In this document: positions 32,891-43,000 of the stretch, in pieces
How the letters are laid out: each line of letters begins with the position of its first letter
How positions within the stretch are numbered: the stretch's first letter is position 1
Assembly: GCA_944382705.1 (NCBI GenBank)
Contig: CALWNE010000034.1
Span: 1 to 64,000, forward strand
Origin: an uncultured Allofournierella sp.
GTDB lineage: Bacteria; Bacillota; Clostridia; Oscillospirales; Ruminococcaceae
Direction: 5' to 3'
DNA: 64,000 bases
The notes under the pieces: model-generated
What the model saw: only the letters and a program-made list of their open reading frames with translations
Told to the model about the DNA's origin: nothing
The model's database searches: none
Translations under genes and position numbers: made by a program

Positions 32891-34028
32891 ACAGGTGTTT
32901 TTTGCTTCGGCACCCCGGTACGAGCTGGAGCTGGTGGAGCAGGCGGTGGAACAGGTGCTGCAAAACCTGGCAGCAGCCGGCCAACTGGAGGGCAAGCGGG
33001 TGCTGCTTAAACCAAACCTGCTGGCAAAGCACACCCCCGAACGGGCGGTGACCACCCACCCGGTGCTGGTGCAGGCGGTAATCCGGGCGGTGCGCCGCCG
33101 CAAAGCCGCTTCCATTATGCTGGCAGATTCCCCCGGCGGCATTTACAACCCGGCTTTGGTGCGCTCCATTTACAAAGCAAGCGGGCTGGAGCAGGTCTGC
33201 CAGCAGGAAGGGGTGGAGCTGTACACCCAGTGCAAAAGCCGGATGGTGCCGGTGAATACCCCCCTGGCGAAGGAATTTGAACTGCTGGAACCGGTGCTGG
33301 ACTGCGATGTAATCATCAACCTGCCCAAGCTGAAAACCCACATGATGACGGGACTTTCTGCCGCCACCAAAAACCTGTTTGGCTGCATTCCCGGTCTGCG
33401 CAAGGCCGAGTGGCATATGCGCTACCCGGACCGGGAACGCTTTGGCGGTATGCTGGTGGATTTGCTGCAAACGGTCAAACCTTCCTTTGCGGTGCTGGAT
33501 GGCATTCTGGCCCAGGAGGGGGACGGCCCGGCGGGCGGTACTCCCCGGATGGTGGGTTTGGTGGCAGCGGCAGAGGACCATTTGCAGATGGATTTGGCCC
33601 TGTGCCATATGCTCAATCTGGACCCCAAACAGGTACCTTACCTGAAAGCCGCCATGGACCGGGGTCTGTGCGAGGAATCCTTTTGCCAGGAGTGGGCCAG
33701 GGGAGAGCGGCAGCTCTGCCGCCCCATTGCCGGTTACAAGCTGCCCAGCAGCTGGGGCAGTGTGGACTTTGCGGATAAAGCCCCCCGTGCCCTGCGCTGG
33801 GCGGTGCCTGCGGTGGAAAAGCTGGTGGCACCCCGCCCGGTGATTGCCCCTGCCCGGTGCATTGGCTGCGGCAAATGTGCGGAGATATGCCCTCAAGATA
33901 CCATCCAGATTAAGGGGGGCAAGGCGCACATCCGCAAAAGGGATTGCATCCGCTGCTTCTGCTGCCATGAGATGTGCCCGGTGAAGGCAATCGACACCCA
34001 TCGGTTTTTCCTTTTTAAAACACTATAA
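32883..34028 (+). CDS. DUF362 domain protein with two 4Fe-4S clusters
   Basis: 381 residues. The DUF362 region (residues 1-300: LLKPNLLAKHTPERAVTTHP, ADSPGG, LPKLKTHMMTGLSAATKNLFG) is followed by a bacterial ferredoxin domain with two four-cysteine motifs, CIGCGKCAEICP and CIRCFCCHEMCP. Such proteins are common in anaerobes, probably as electron-transfer proteins, but no reaction is known. It overlaps the end of the aminotransferase gene by 8 bp, so it belongs to the same operon. Confidence 0.88.
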   Translation: MDKQVFFASAPRYELELVEQAVEQVLQNLAAAGQLEGKRVLLKPNLLAKHTPERAVTTHPVLVQAVIRAVRRRKAASIMLADSPGGIYNPALVRSIYKASGLEQVCQQEGVELYTQCKSRMVPVNTPLAKEFELLEPVLDCDVIINLPKLKTHMMTGLSAATKNLFGCIPGLRKAEWHMRYPDRERFGGMLVDLLQTVKPSFAVLDGILAQEGDGPAGGTPRMVGLVAAAEDHLQMDLALCHMLNLDPKQVPYLKAAMDRGLCEESFCQEWARGERQLCRPIAGYKLPSSWGSVDFADKAPRALRWAVPAVEKLVAPRPVIAPARCIGCGKCAEICPQDTIQIKGGKAHIRKRDCIRCFCCHEMCPVKAIDTHRFFLFKTL

Positions 34029-34047
34029 CAAGGAAGGAGCATTCCTT

Positions 34048-34953
34048 ATGAAACAGGTAACGGTGCTGGCCCCTGCCAAGCTGAACCTTACCTTAGATGT
34101 AACCGGTCTTCTGCCGGGGGGCTACCATGCCCTGGACATGATTATGCAAACCATCACCCTGTACGAAAAGGTGACTTTGCGCAAAAGTCAGGACCTGGTG
34201 CTCCGTTTGCCGGGAAGCCGGGTGCCTGCCAACGATAAAAACACCGCCTACAAAGCGGCGCTGGCCTTTTTTCACTACACCGGGCTGCTGGCTGGGGTGG
34301 AAATTGAAATCCAAAAAAATACGCCGGTGCGTGCAGGCATGGCGGGCGGAAGTGCGGATGCAGCGGCTGTGCTGGTGGGGCTGAACGAATTATATGGCGC
34401 AAAGCTTTCCCTCAGCGAGCTGTGCGCTCTGGGTGCAGGCATTGGTGCGGATGTGCCCTTTGCGCTGCTGGGCGGCACCTGCCGGGTGCAGGGCAAGGGG
34501 GATATGATGAAGCCCCTGCCCCCCTGCCCGGACTGTTGGTTTGTGGTGGTAATGCCCAGCGTGGGGGTAAGCACCCCCGAGGCCTTTGCCCGGTACGACA
34601 CCATGGGCAGCAGCGTGCATCCCGATGGAGCGGCTGCGGAGGCCGCCATCCGAGCCGAGGACCTGCACGCCCTCTGTGCAGCCACCGGCAATGCGTTGGA
34701 GGAATGCAGCGGCGCCAAGGAGACTGGAGCCATTAAGGAACTGCTTACCCGGCAGGGTGCCCTTGCCAGCCTGATGACCGGCAGCGGGGCAGCGGTGTTT
34801 GGCATTTTTGAGCAGGAGCAAGCCGCCCGAGAGGCTGCCAGAGAGCTGAGCAGCCATTACCGCCAGGTGTATGTGGCGCAGCCCGACCGGGGCGGCGCAC
34901 GGGTGCTTCCTCCTAAAAAACACCACTCCCGTGGCCCGGCGCGCAAAAATTAA
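34048..34953 (+). CDS. ispE: 4-diphosphocytidyl-2-C-methyl-D-erythritol kinase
   Basis: 301 residues, GHMP kinase family. IspE phosphorylates CDP-methylerythritol in the MEP isoprenoid pathway, which supplies undecaprenyl carrier lipid. APAKLNLTLDVTGLLPGGYH and the ATP loop PVRAGMAGGSADAAAVL (residues about 91-107) are diagnostic, as is GADVPFALLGGTCRVQGKGD and the late MTGSGAAVFGIF. The C-terminal 20 residues are basic and nonconserved. AAGGAAGGAG lies upstream. It follows the DUF362 gene by 19 bp. Confidence 0.96.
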   Translation: MKQVTVLAPAKLNLTLDVTGLLPGGYHALDMIMQTITLYEKVTLRKSQDLVLRLPGSRVPANDKNTAYKAALAFFHYTGLLAGVEIEIQKNTPVRAGMAGGSADAAAVLVGLNELYGAKLSLSELCALGAGIGADVPFALLGGTCRVQGKGDMMKPLPPCPDCWFVVVMPSVGVSTPEAFARYDTMGSSVHPDGAAAEAAIRAEDLHALCAATGNALEECSGAKETGAIKELLTRQGALASLMTGSGAAVFGIFEQEQAAREAARELSSHYRQVYVAQPDRGGARVLPPKKHHSRGPARKN

Positions 34954-34981
34954 AGGGAACACAGGAATAAACTTGTGCAGA

Positions 34982-35031
34982 CACGCCCATTCTATTGGCA
35001 TGATTTACCAGTAGAAAGGGCGTGTTTTTTT
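34982..35031 (+). terminator. Terminator whose U tract contains the spoIIR start codon
   Basis: CACGCCC pairs with GGGCGTG, with TTCTA/TAGAA extending the pairing inward, followed by seven T residues. The last T bases belong to the spoIIR TTG start codon, and the GAAAGGG ribosome site lies in the 3' arm. Confidence 0.65.
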
Positions 35032-35680
35032 GAAACGATGGAAGGTACAGCGGGGCAGACTGCTGGAATGGGCTATGCTGGGTGGCTTGCTGCTGGCGGT
35101 GGCGGTGAGCGGCTGGTTTGCAGGGTTTGCCGAGGATTGCAGCCAGCTTCAGCAGAATACTCTCCGGCTGCACATCCAGGCCAACTCCGACCAGCCCCAG
35201 GACCAGGCCCTCAAGCTGCTGGTGCGGGATGCAGTACTTAGCCACACCCAGGCGCTGTTTGCAGGAGCGTCCAGCCAGCAGCAGGCGGTGGAGCTGGCCC
35301 GGCAAAATCTGGACAGCATTCAGCAGGTGGCCCGCCAAACCCTGGACCAGGCCGGCTGCTCGCTGCCGGTGCAGGTGTCTGTAACCAATATGCATTTTTC
35401 CACCACTGTTTACCCGGCGTTTTCCTTGCCGGCGGGGCAATACGACGCCCTGCGCATTCGCATTGGCCGGGCAGAGGGGCATAATTGGTTCTGCGTATTG
35501 TATCCGGGCTTGTGTGTGCCGGGAGCGCAGAACAACCAGTACCCCACCAGCCGGGAGCAGCAGCTGGTGGAACAAAGCAGCCGGTACGAAATCCGCTTTG
35601 CAGCGCTGGAACTGGCCCAGTCCATTACCCGGCGTACCCCTCTTAAAACAGCCCGAAGCCTGGCAGATGGCTCCCAGTAA
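35030..35680 (+). CDS. spoIIR: Stage II sporulation protein R
   Basis: 216 residues. SpoIIR is the forespore-made secreted signal that triggers SpoIIGA to process pro-sigma-E in the mother cell. One N-terminal membrane/signal segment (MLGGLLLAVAVSGWFAGF) is followed by LRLHIQANSDQPQDQALKLLVRDAVL, FPAGQYDALRIRIG in similar form (SLPAGQYDALRIRIG), and GHNWFCVLYPGLC, all SpoIIR marks. Translation from TTG 35030 is the best supported; an in-frame ATG at 35075 starts inside the membrane segment and is an alternative. It shows that this lineage has or had sporulation. Confidence 0.9.
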   Translation: MKRWKVQRGRLLEWAMLGGLLLAVAVSGWFAGFAEDCSQLQQNTLRLHIQANSDQPQDQALKLLVRDAVLSHTQALFAGASSQQQAVELARQNLDSIQQVARQTLDQAGCSLPVQVSVTNMHFSTTVYPAFSLPAGQYDALRIRIGRAEGHNWFCVLYPGLCVPGAQNNQYPTSREQQLVEQSSRYEIRFAALELAQSITRRTPLKTARSLADGSQ

Positions 35681-35779
35681 GCCAGCCCGGATGCGGCCCA
35701 GGGCTAACAGGGCAGGGCAAAGGCCTGCTGCACCTTCTGTTGGCCAGCGCATATACTGGGGCCAAGGAGGGATGCTTAT

Positions 35780-36565
35780 ATGGCAGTATTAACCGCACAG
35801 CCCCCGTACTACGGGCGCGTATTACAAAGTGGAAGCAAGGGTCCCGATGTGGCTCAGGTACAAACCTGGCTCAACGGAATCCGCAAGAAGTGGCCCCAGA
35901 TCATCAGCCTTACGGTGGATGGTCAGTACGGCAGAAATGTAACCAAGGCAGTAGCTCAGTTCCAAACCCTGAGCGGCCTTACCTCGGATGGTAAGGTTGG
36001 TTCCAACACCTGGAGCGCACTCTACAACACCTATGCAGGCCTTTACGGAGAGGGCGAAATCTATCCCGGCTATGTGGGTGCCCCCGGTGCCGTGGGTGCC
36101 GTGGTCAAAAGCATGCAGAAAAAACTGGCAGCTTTAAGCAAGGTTTATTCCGGCATTCAAACCATCAGCGCAGACGGCGTGTTTGGGGCCGGTACTTCCG
36201 CCGCCCTGCGCCGTTTTCAGCCTCAGTTCGGCCTCACCGCTGATGCGCTGCTGGGCAAAAACACCTTTGCGTCCTTGGCTCAGGTTACCAAGGCGGCGGC
36301 AGCGGGCAACCCCACCCATGTGGTTACCCGTTACCCCGGCTATGTGCTCCAGCAGGGCAGTAGCGGCGACTGGGTGCGTTTTCTGCAAAGCTACCTGAAC
36401 AGCGCAGGGGGCAGTGTGCCCAAGGTAACGGTGGACGGCCGGTTTGGCCCTGCCACCAAGAGTGCCGTGATGAGTTTTCAGGCCCAGCAGGGCCTGACGG
36501 TGGACGGCAAGGTGGGCACCGCCACCTGGCCAAGCGTGGTTCAGGTCTTTAACGGCAGTCTGTAA
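35780..36565 (+). CDS. Protein with three peptidoglycan-binding domains
   Basis: 261 residues made almost wholly of three PG_binding_1-type repeats: about 20-80 (GPDVAQVQTWLN, LTVDGQYGRNVTKAVAQFQ), 105-170 (VVKSMQKKLAAL, ISADGVFGAGTSAALRRFQ) and 190-258 (GDWVRFLQSYLN, VTVDGRFGPATKSAVMSFQ). There is no signal peptide, transmembrane segment or catalytic domain. Such domains bind cell-wall peptide stems, so it may be a spore-cortex or coat protein, made in the mother cell and placed without secretion; this is inferred from spoIIR 99 bp upstream. AAGGAGGG lies upstream of the ATG. Confidence 0.85.
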   Translation: MAVLTAQPPYYGRVLQSGSKGPDVAQVQTWLNGIRKKWPQIISLTVDGQYGRNVTKAVAQFQTLSGLTSDGKVGSNTWSALYNTYAGLYGEGEIYPGYVGAPGAVGAVVKSMQKKLAALSKVYSGIQTISADGVFGAGTSAALRRFQPQFGLTADALLGKNTFASLAQVTKAAAAGNPTHVVTRYPGYVLQQGSSGDWVRFLQSYLNSAGGSVPKVTVDGRFGPATKSAVMSFQAQQGLTVDGKVGTATWPSVVQVFNGSL

Positions 36566-36598
36566 CCACCCCAGCACCTGCATCTGAATCCCATGAAA

Positions 36599-36629
36599 TG
36601 GACCGGCGGGCGGATTGCCCGCCGGTCCA
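36599..36629 (+). terminator. Hairpin after the peptidoglycan-binding protein gene
   Basis: A perfect 13-bp GC-rich stem (TGGACCGGCGGGC and its complement) with a 5-nt loop. No T run follows, so termination is uncertain. Confidence 0.5.
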
Positions 36630-36696
36630 AATTCTGCCTAAAAGACATAAAAAGAGACTTAAACCGGATGTATCGCCAGATGCGGTGCAGCAATGG

Positions 36697-36725
36697 GGGG
36701 ACAAACCATTTTTGGTGTGGTACAA
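36697..36725 (+). promoter_or_regulatory. Promoter of addBA
   Basis: GGGACA, 17 bp, TACAAT, with TG one base before the -10 (extended -10). Confidence 0.5.
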
Positions 36726-36770
36726 TAGCCAACAGAACACCAAACACAGGAAAGGGGCGGTTCAACACCC

Positions 36771-39700
36771 ATGTTACAGTTGGTATTGGGGCTTTCCGGC
36801 AGCGGAAAATCCGGGCATCTGCTCAAGGAGATACGGCGCCGTGCACTGGAGGGCAAGCACAGTATTTTGCTGGTGCCGGAACAGTTCACCTCCTCCACCG
36901 AAGGGCGCATTTATGAGGTGCTGGGCGATGAGTATTCCGGTTATGTAACCAGTTACAGCTTTACCAGCCTGGCCCAGGCGGTATTGGAGCGGTATGGGGG
37001 CAGTGCCATTCAAACCCTTACGGATGCAGGCCGTGCGGTGCTGGTGCGCCGTGCCTTGCAGGCCATGGGGCCCAATCTGGTCTATTACAGCCGCCACCGG
37101 CGCAGCACCGCATTCTGTGAGCGGTGTGCCCAAACCCTGGACGAGCTGAAAAGTGCCGGCCTGGACCCGGTCCGCCTGGAGGAATTGGCCGCCGGTTCGG
37201 GCCACAGCCGCCAAAAACTCACCGAGCTGGCCGCCATCTTTGCTGCCTACCAGGCTCTGCTGGAGCAGTCCGCCATGGACCCCGGCGACCGGGTGCTACT
37301 GGCAGCAAGGAGCATTCAGCCGGACTTTTTGCAGGGGCAGGCCGTGTTCATTGATGAATTTGATACCTTCAATGCCTCCAAACGGGCCATGCTGGAGCAG
37401 ATGATGCGCATGGCCGAAAGCGTGACCGTGGGCCTGTGTGCCGATGGTATGGAGGACTACGAAAACGGACTGGGCCTGTTCAGCGGCGCAAAAAAGATGG
37501 CTCTTACCCTGCGGCAGATGGCCCGCCGCAATGGAATACCAGTGGCGGCTCCGCTGGTACTGGAACGGGACTGGCGGCACGAGACCGCCCCGGACTTGGG
37601 GCGGCTGAACGCCCTGCTGGCAGGTCAGCTGGTGGAGAGTGCTCCCTCAGACCCTGCCTGCCTGACCCTGTGGCAGGCAGAAAGCCGGGCAGCCGAGGCC
37701 AAGGAGGTGGCAGCGGCCATCCTAAAGCTGGCCCGCCAGGGGGTGCCCTACCGGGATATGGCGGTGATCTGCCGGGACAGCGAGAGTTATTTGTCTGCCA
37801 TTCGGTACGAGTTCCGGCTGGCGGGCATTCCCTTGTTCTGCGATGAGGCAACCACCGCCGAGCACACCGCACCGGTGCGGCTGGTGCAGGGATTGTTGGG
37901 GCTGCTGCGCCGGGGCCTTGCCACCGACCCCATTCTGGAGGTGGCCAAAAGCGGCCTGACCCGGCTGACCGAAGCCCAGCTTTGCGCACTGGAAAATTAC
38001 GCCTACACCTGGCAGCTTACCGCTGCCCAGTGGCGGCAGCCCTTCGACCGTTCCCCCCGTGGCTTTGGAGAGGACAACGATCTTAGCCGGATGCGGCCGG
38101 AGGAACGGGACCAGCTGGAACTGGCAGAGCAGGCCCGTCTTTACCTGGTACCAGATTTGGACCGCTTTGCAAAGGAATGCCGAGAACTGCCAGCCAGCCA
38201 GCTCTGCGCCCGGATTTACAAGCTGATGCAAAAGCTGGGGGCAGAGGAACGCATTACCCAGCTGGCCCAGGAATTAAAAGAGCGGGAGGGCATCCCTGCC
38301 GCAGAGGAAACTCTGCGAGTGTGGAATGTTACCGCCAATCTGCTGGACCAGCTGGCCCAGCTGGTGCAGGAGGAGGCACTGCCCCCTCAGGAAGCGGTGG
38401 AGCTGTTCAACCTGCTGGTGCGCAGCACCGACCTGGGGCACATCCCCCAAACACTGGACGCAGTTATCTTTACCACAGCGGGCCGTATGCGGCTGGACAA
38501 CCCTGCCTGGTGCTTTGTGCTGGGGCTGGCCGAAGGGGAGTTTCCCAAAGCCCCCGGTGACCAGGGTCTGCTCACCCACACCGAGCGTGACAGCCTGATT
38601 CGCCAGGGGGTGGATATGCCCGACTGCTTTGAAAACCGCATGATTCGTGAGCAGGTGTGTTTTTACAAAGCCCTTACAGCATCTTCCAAGGGGTTGTGGC
38701 TCAGCTGGGCGGCCGGGCCTTCCGGCCTGCCGGTCACCAGTGCCCTCACCGGGGTGCAGGGTGCCATGCAGCCTGCCGCCCCCCAGCTGGAGGCGGCAGA
38801 CCGGGCAGCCACCGGCCCCATGGCGCTAGACCTGCTGGGGCAAACCTGGGATGCGGAAAGCAGCTGCACCGCTGCCCTGTACCAGACCCTCAGCAGCCGC
38901 AGCCCTCAAACCTTGCAGCCGGTGGAGCGTGCAGTAAGCACCGAGCCCTTTGCGGTGCAGGACCGGGCCGCCATGCGGGGGCTGTTGGGCCGGGAACTGT
39001 GGCTCAGTCCCAGCCGGATGGAGCGGTATTATTCCTGCCCCTTCTCCTACTTTATGGAGTATGTGCTGGGGGCAAAGCCCCGCAAGCAGGCCGCCCTCAC
39101 GGCGGACCAGAGCGGCAATCTGGTACACTACATTTTGGAACAGGCCCTGCGCCGTACCGGGCCGGAGTTTGTAAATCTCACGGTGGAGCAGCTGCGGCAG
39201 CTGGCGGCCGAAATTGCCCAGGAGTATGTGGCCCAAGCAATGCCCCTGGCAGCCCATCGGTTCCAGTATCTGGTGCGGCGGCTGGAGCGAAGTGCGGCTA
39301 ACCTGCTGGAATATATTCAGCAGGAGCAGCGGCAGGGCCGGTTTGTGCCGGTGGCCTTTGAGATGGGCATCGGCTCCGGGCCGGAGGATGTGCCCCCGGT
39401 GGTGCTTACCACCGATGGGGGCGAAACCGTGCGGATGATTGGCAAAATCGACCGGGTGGACGCCTTTAAACAAAACGGAACCACCTGGCTGCGGGTAGTG
39501 GACTACAAAACCGGCAGCAAGGAATTTTTGCTGGAGGATGTGCGCAAGGGCCTGAACTGCCAGATGCTGCTGTATCTGTTCACCCTTACCCGGCAGGGGG
39601 AGCAGAATTTTGGGCAGGCAGCCCCAGCCGGCGTACTCTATCTGATGGCAGACCCAGCCCCCACACGGGGCAGCCGCCAGCAGGCGGCCAAGGGCCTGGA

Positions 39701-40004
39701 ATACAAGGTAGAGGGCCTGGTGGCAGATGAATATGCCGTCATCGATGCAATGGACAGCGAGCGCAAGGGCCTGTATGTGCCCTTTAAGTTCGATAAGGAC
39801 GGCACCCCCAAAACATCGGCGGCACTGGCCAGCCTGGAAGCACTGGAGCAGCTGCAAAAGGAGCTGGATGCACTGGTGGTGCAGATGGCAAACCAGTTGT
39901 ACGAGGGGCGCATTCCGGCCCAGCCCCTGGCCCGGGGCAAACGGGGCGATACCCCCTGCCAGTACTGCGACTACCGCAGCGTGTGCGGACACCAGGAAGA
40001 ATAA
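36771..40004 (+). CDS. addB: Helicase-nuclease subunit AddB
   Basis: 1077 residues. AddB with AddA forms the RecBCD-like machine that resects double-strand breaks up to Chi. The Walker A GLSGSGKS is at residues 7-14. A RecB-type nuclease core (VDYKTGSKEFLLEDV, near residue 910) and the four-cysteine iron-sulfur site are visible: one Cys at about 755 (YYSCPFSYFMEYVL) and three in CQYCDYRSVC at the C-terminus. AAAGGGGCGG lies upstream. It is followed 15 bp later by addA. Confidence 0.95.
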   Translation: MLQLVLGLSGSGKSGHLLKEIRRRALEGKHSILLVPEQFTSSTEGRIYEVLGDEYSGYVTSYSFTSLAQAVLERYGGSAIQTLTDAGRAVLVRRALQAMGPNLVYYSRHRRSTAFCERCAQTLDELKSAGLDPVRLEELAAGSGHSRQKLTELAAIFAAYQALLEQSAMDPGDRVLLAARSIQPDFLQGQAVFIDEFDTFNASKRAMLEQMMRMAESVTVGLCADGMEDYENGLGLFSGAKKMALTLRQMARRNGIPVAAPLVLERDWRHETAPDLGRLNALLAGQLVESAPSDPACLTLWQAESRAAEAKEVAAAILKLARQGVPYRDMAVICRDSESYLSAIRYEFRLAGIPLFCDEATTAEHTAPVRLVQGLLGLLRRGLATDPILEVAKSGLTRLTEAQLCALENYAYTWQLTAAQWRQPFDRSPRGFGEDNDLSRMRPEERDQLELAEQARLYLVPDLDRFAKECRELPASQLCARIYKLMQKLGAEERITQLAQELKEREGIPAAEETLRVWNVTANLLDQLAQLVQEEALPPQEAVELFNLLVRSTDLGHIPQTLDAVIFTTAGRMRLDNPAWCFVLGLAEGEFPKAPGDQGLLTHTERDSLIRQGVDMPDCFENRMIREQVCFYKALTASSKGLWLSWAAGPSGLPVTSALTGVQGAMQPAAPQLEAADRAATGPMALDLLGQTWDAESSCTAALYQTLSSRSPQTLQPVERAVSTEPFAVQDRAAMRGLLGRELWLSPSRMERYYSCPFSYFMEYVLGAKPRKQAALTADQSGNLVHYILEQALRRTGPEFVNLTVEQLRQLAAEIAQEYVAQAMPLAAHRFQYLVRRLERSAANLLEYIQQEQRQGRFVPVAFEMGIGSGPEDVPPVVLTTDGGETVRMIGKIDRVDAFKQNGTTWLRVVDYKTGSKEFLLEDVRKGLNCQMLLYLFTLTRQGEQNFGQAAPAGVLYLMADPAPTRGSRQQAAKGLEYKVEGLVADEYAVIDAMDSERKGLYVPFKFDKDGTPKTSAALASLEALEQLQKELDALVVQMANQLYEGRIPAQPLARGKRGDTPCQYCDYRSVCGHQEE

Positions 40005-40019
40005 CACAAGGAGGCAACC

Positions 40020-43000
40020 ATGGCATCAATCAAATTTACCACCGACCAAACCCGTGCCATTGAGCACCGGCAGGGGGCCTTGCTGGTGAGTGCAGCAGCA
40101 GGCAGCGGCAAAACGGCGGTTCTGGTGGAACGGGCGGTGCGGCTGATGTGCCGGGAGCAGGACCCGGTGGACGCTGACCGGCTGCTTATTGTTACCTTTA
40201 CCCGGGCGGCAGCTGCCAGCCTGCGGGCAAAGCTGAGCCAGCGGCTGGCGGCCCAGCTGGCCAAAAACCCCGGTTCCGCCCACCTGCAGCGGCAGCGGAT
40301 GCTGTTGCAGCGGGCCCCCATCTGCACCATTGACTCCTACTGTTTGCAGCTGTTGCAGGCCAACTTCCAAACCCTGGACATCCCGGCGGATTTCACCACG
40401 GCAGATGGGCCTCAGCTTGCCCAGCTGCGGCGGCAGGCTCTGGCCGATGCGCTGGAGGTTGCCTGCCAGGACCCGGATTTCTGCGCCTTTGCAGACCTTT
40501 ATGGCAAGGGCCGCAGCGACGCCATGGCCAGCCGGGTGGTGGAGCAGCTTCACGACTTTTTAAGCAGTATGCCTTATCCGGCCAAAACACTGGAGCAGTT
40601 TTGCGCCCAGTGGGAGCAGCCCGGCACCCTGGACGAAAGTCTGTGGGGGCAGGCTCTGCGGCAGCAAGCACGGCGAGGGCTGGAGTCTGCCCTGGAGCTG
40701 GCCCAGCTGAATCTGGAGCAGGCGGAGCAGGACCCCCAGCTGGAAACGGCCTATCTGCCTGCCCTGCAAGGGGATGTACAGGCGGTGGAAACCCTGCTGG
40801 ATGCAGTGGAGCAGCAGCCCTGGGACGGGCTGTGTGCCGCCAGCCGAAGCCTGAAATACGAGCGGCTCAAGCCGGTAAAGGACTACACGGGCACCGTGAT
40901 ACAGACGGTGAAGGACCGGCGGGATTTGCTCAAGGACACCCTCAAACGATTGCAGGAAAAGGTCTTTATCTGCACCGAGGAGGAATTCCAGCAGGACAAG
41001 GCCCAGGCAGCCCCCCTGGTGCGGGCGCTGGCCAGAGCCCAGCAGGAGTTTGAGCGGCGGTTTACCATTGCCAAGCTGGAAGAAAAAATGCTGGAATTCA
41101 GCGATGTGGAGCACCTGGCTTTGCGGCTGTTGCAGAATGAGGACGGCAGCCCCACCCCGCTGGCCGCGCAAATCAGCGAGCATTTTTATGAGGTGATGGT
41201 GGACGAGTACCAGGACACCAACGCCTTGCAGGACACCCTCTATCACTGCCTGGCAAAGCCGGATGGCTCCAATCTGTTTTTTGTGGGGGACTTAAAGCAG
41301 AGTATTTACCGGTTTAGGCAGGCAGACCCCACCATTTTTCAACAAAAACTCCGGGACTTTGTGGAATACGGAACCCCCGGCGACCAAAAGCTGTTTCTGG
41401 ATGCAAACTTCCGCAGCGCACCCGGTGTGATTGGGGCGGTGAACGCCCTGTTTACCCCCATCATGACCCGCAGTTTGGGCGGTGTGGATTACGGCCCCGG
41501 CGAGCGGCTGGTGCCCGGCCTGGGTGAAGTGGAGAACTACGGCGGTTATACCGGAGACTGCCAGCTGGAACTGGTGGAAAGCCAGCAGCCCGCAGGGGAT
41601 GCAGCCCTCATTGCCCGGCGCATCCAGCAGATGATGGACCCAGCCAGCGGCTTTACCGTGCGGGGGGAGGATGGCCCCCGTCCCCCAGTGTACGAGGATT
41701 TTTGCATTCTGCTGCGCAGCCGGGGTGCCTTCAGCGATTACGCAGCCCAGCTGGAAAGCCAGGGCATCCCTGTGTATGTGGACCGGGCGGAAAATCTGCT
41801 GGATGCGCCGGAGGTGCGCCCGGTGGCCAGTCTGCTGCGTGTGCTGGATAACCCTGCCCAGGACATCCATCTGGCAGCAGTGATGCTCAGCGGCCTGGGG
41901 GGATTTGTGTCGGATGACCTGGTGCGCATCCGTACCGAATGCCGCAAGGGCAGCTTTTACGGTGCGGTGATGGCCAGCCAGCAGCCCAAAGTGCAGGAGT
42001 TTGGCCAGTGGCTGGCCACCCTGCGTGGCCTAGCCCGCAGCCTTCCGGTGGACCGTTTGATGGAGGAGATTTTTCTGCGCACCGGCTGCCTGGCGGCTGC
42101 CGGCGCCATGCCGGACGGAGAAGCCCGGCGGGAAAATCTGCGTCAGTTTGCCCAGTTTGCGGCCAGCTGTGGCCGCCAGGGGCTGCCCGGCCTGGTGCGT
42201 GCCATGGATGCGGCCCTGGCCAGCGGCGGCGTGCCCGGCCCGGAGCAGGGCCAGAGCCGCCCCGGCTGTGTAACCATTATGACGGTGCACCGCTCCAAGG
42301 GGCTGGAATTTCCGGTGGTATTCTGTGCCGACCTGGGCCGAGAATTCAACAAGGAGGACCTGCGGGCGGCGGCGGTCTTTCATCCCCAACTGGGCATTGG
42401 CCTGACCCTGCGGGCAGGGCAGGGGGGAACCTTTACCACCGCTCCTTACCGGGCGGTGCAGTCCGCCCTGGCCCAGGAGGGCCTCAGCGAGGAGATGCGG
42501 GTGCTGTATGTGGCCTTTACCCGTGCACGGGACCGGCTGGTCCTTACCATGCCCACCAAGGATGCCGCAAAGCTGGTGCAAAAAATGGCCCTGCGGCTGG
42601 GAGGCGGTGCCCCGGACCCCTATCTGCTGGAGCATTGCCAGAGCCGGGGCGAGTGGGTGATGCAGGCGGCCTTGCTGCACCCTGCGGCCCAGTCCCTCTG
42701 CCGCCAGATGGAGGTGGACATCGCCCCCGGTGCGCTGGTGAGCCAGAAGGAGCTGGCCCACTGCTTTCAGGTGAATTTCCAGCTGGACGAGCCGGAGGAG
42801 GTTCTGCCGGCAAGCCCTGCCAGCCTGCCCCAGGCCCAGCCGGATGAGGCCTTTGCACAGGCACTGGCTCAGCGGCTGGACTGGCAGTACCCCCGGCAGG
42901 CGCTCACCAAGGTGCCTGCCAAGGTAAGCGTTACCTCGCTGGTGCATACCGCCCGGGAGATGACCCTGGAGCGGCCTGCCTTTTTATACAAAGAAGGGCT

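Noticed and set aside
35749..35757. CATATACT, resembling a sigma-E -10 box before the peptidoglycan-binding gene
   Set aside because: Transcription would start within the ribosome-binding site, and no matching -35 is present.
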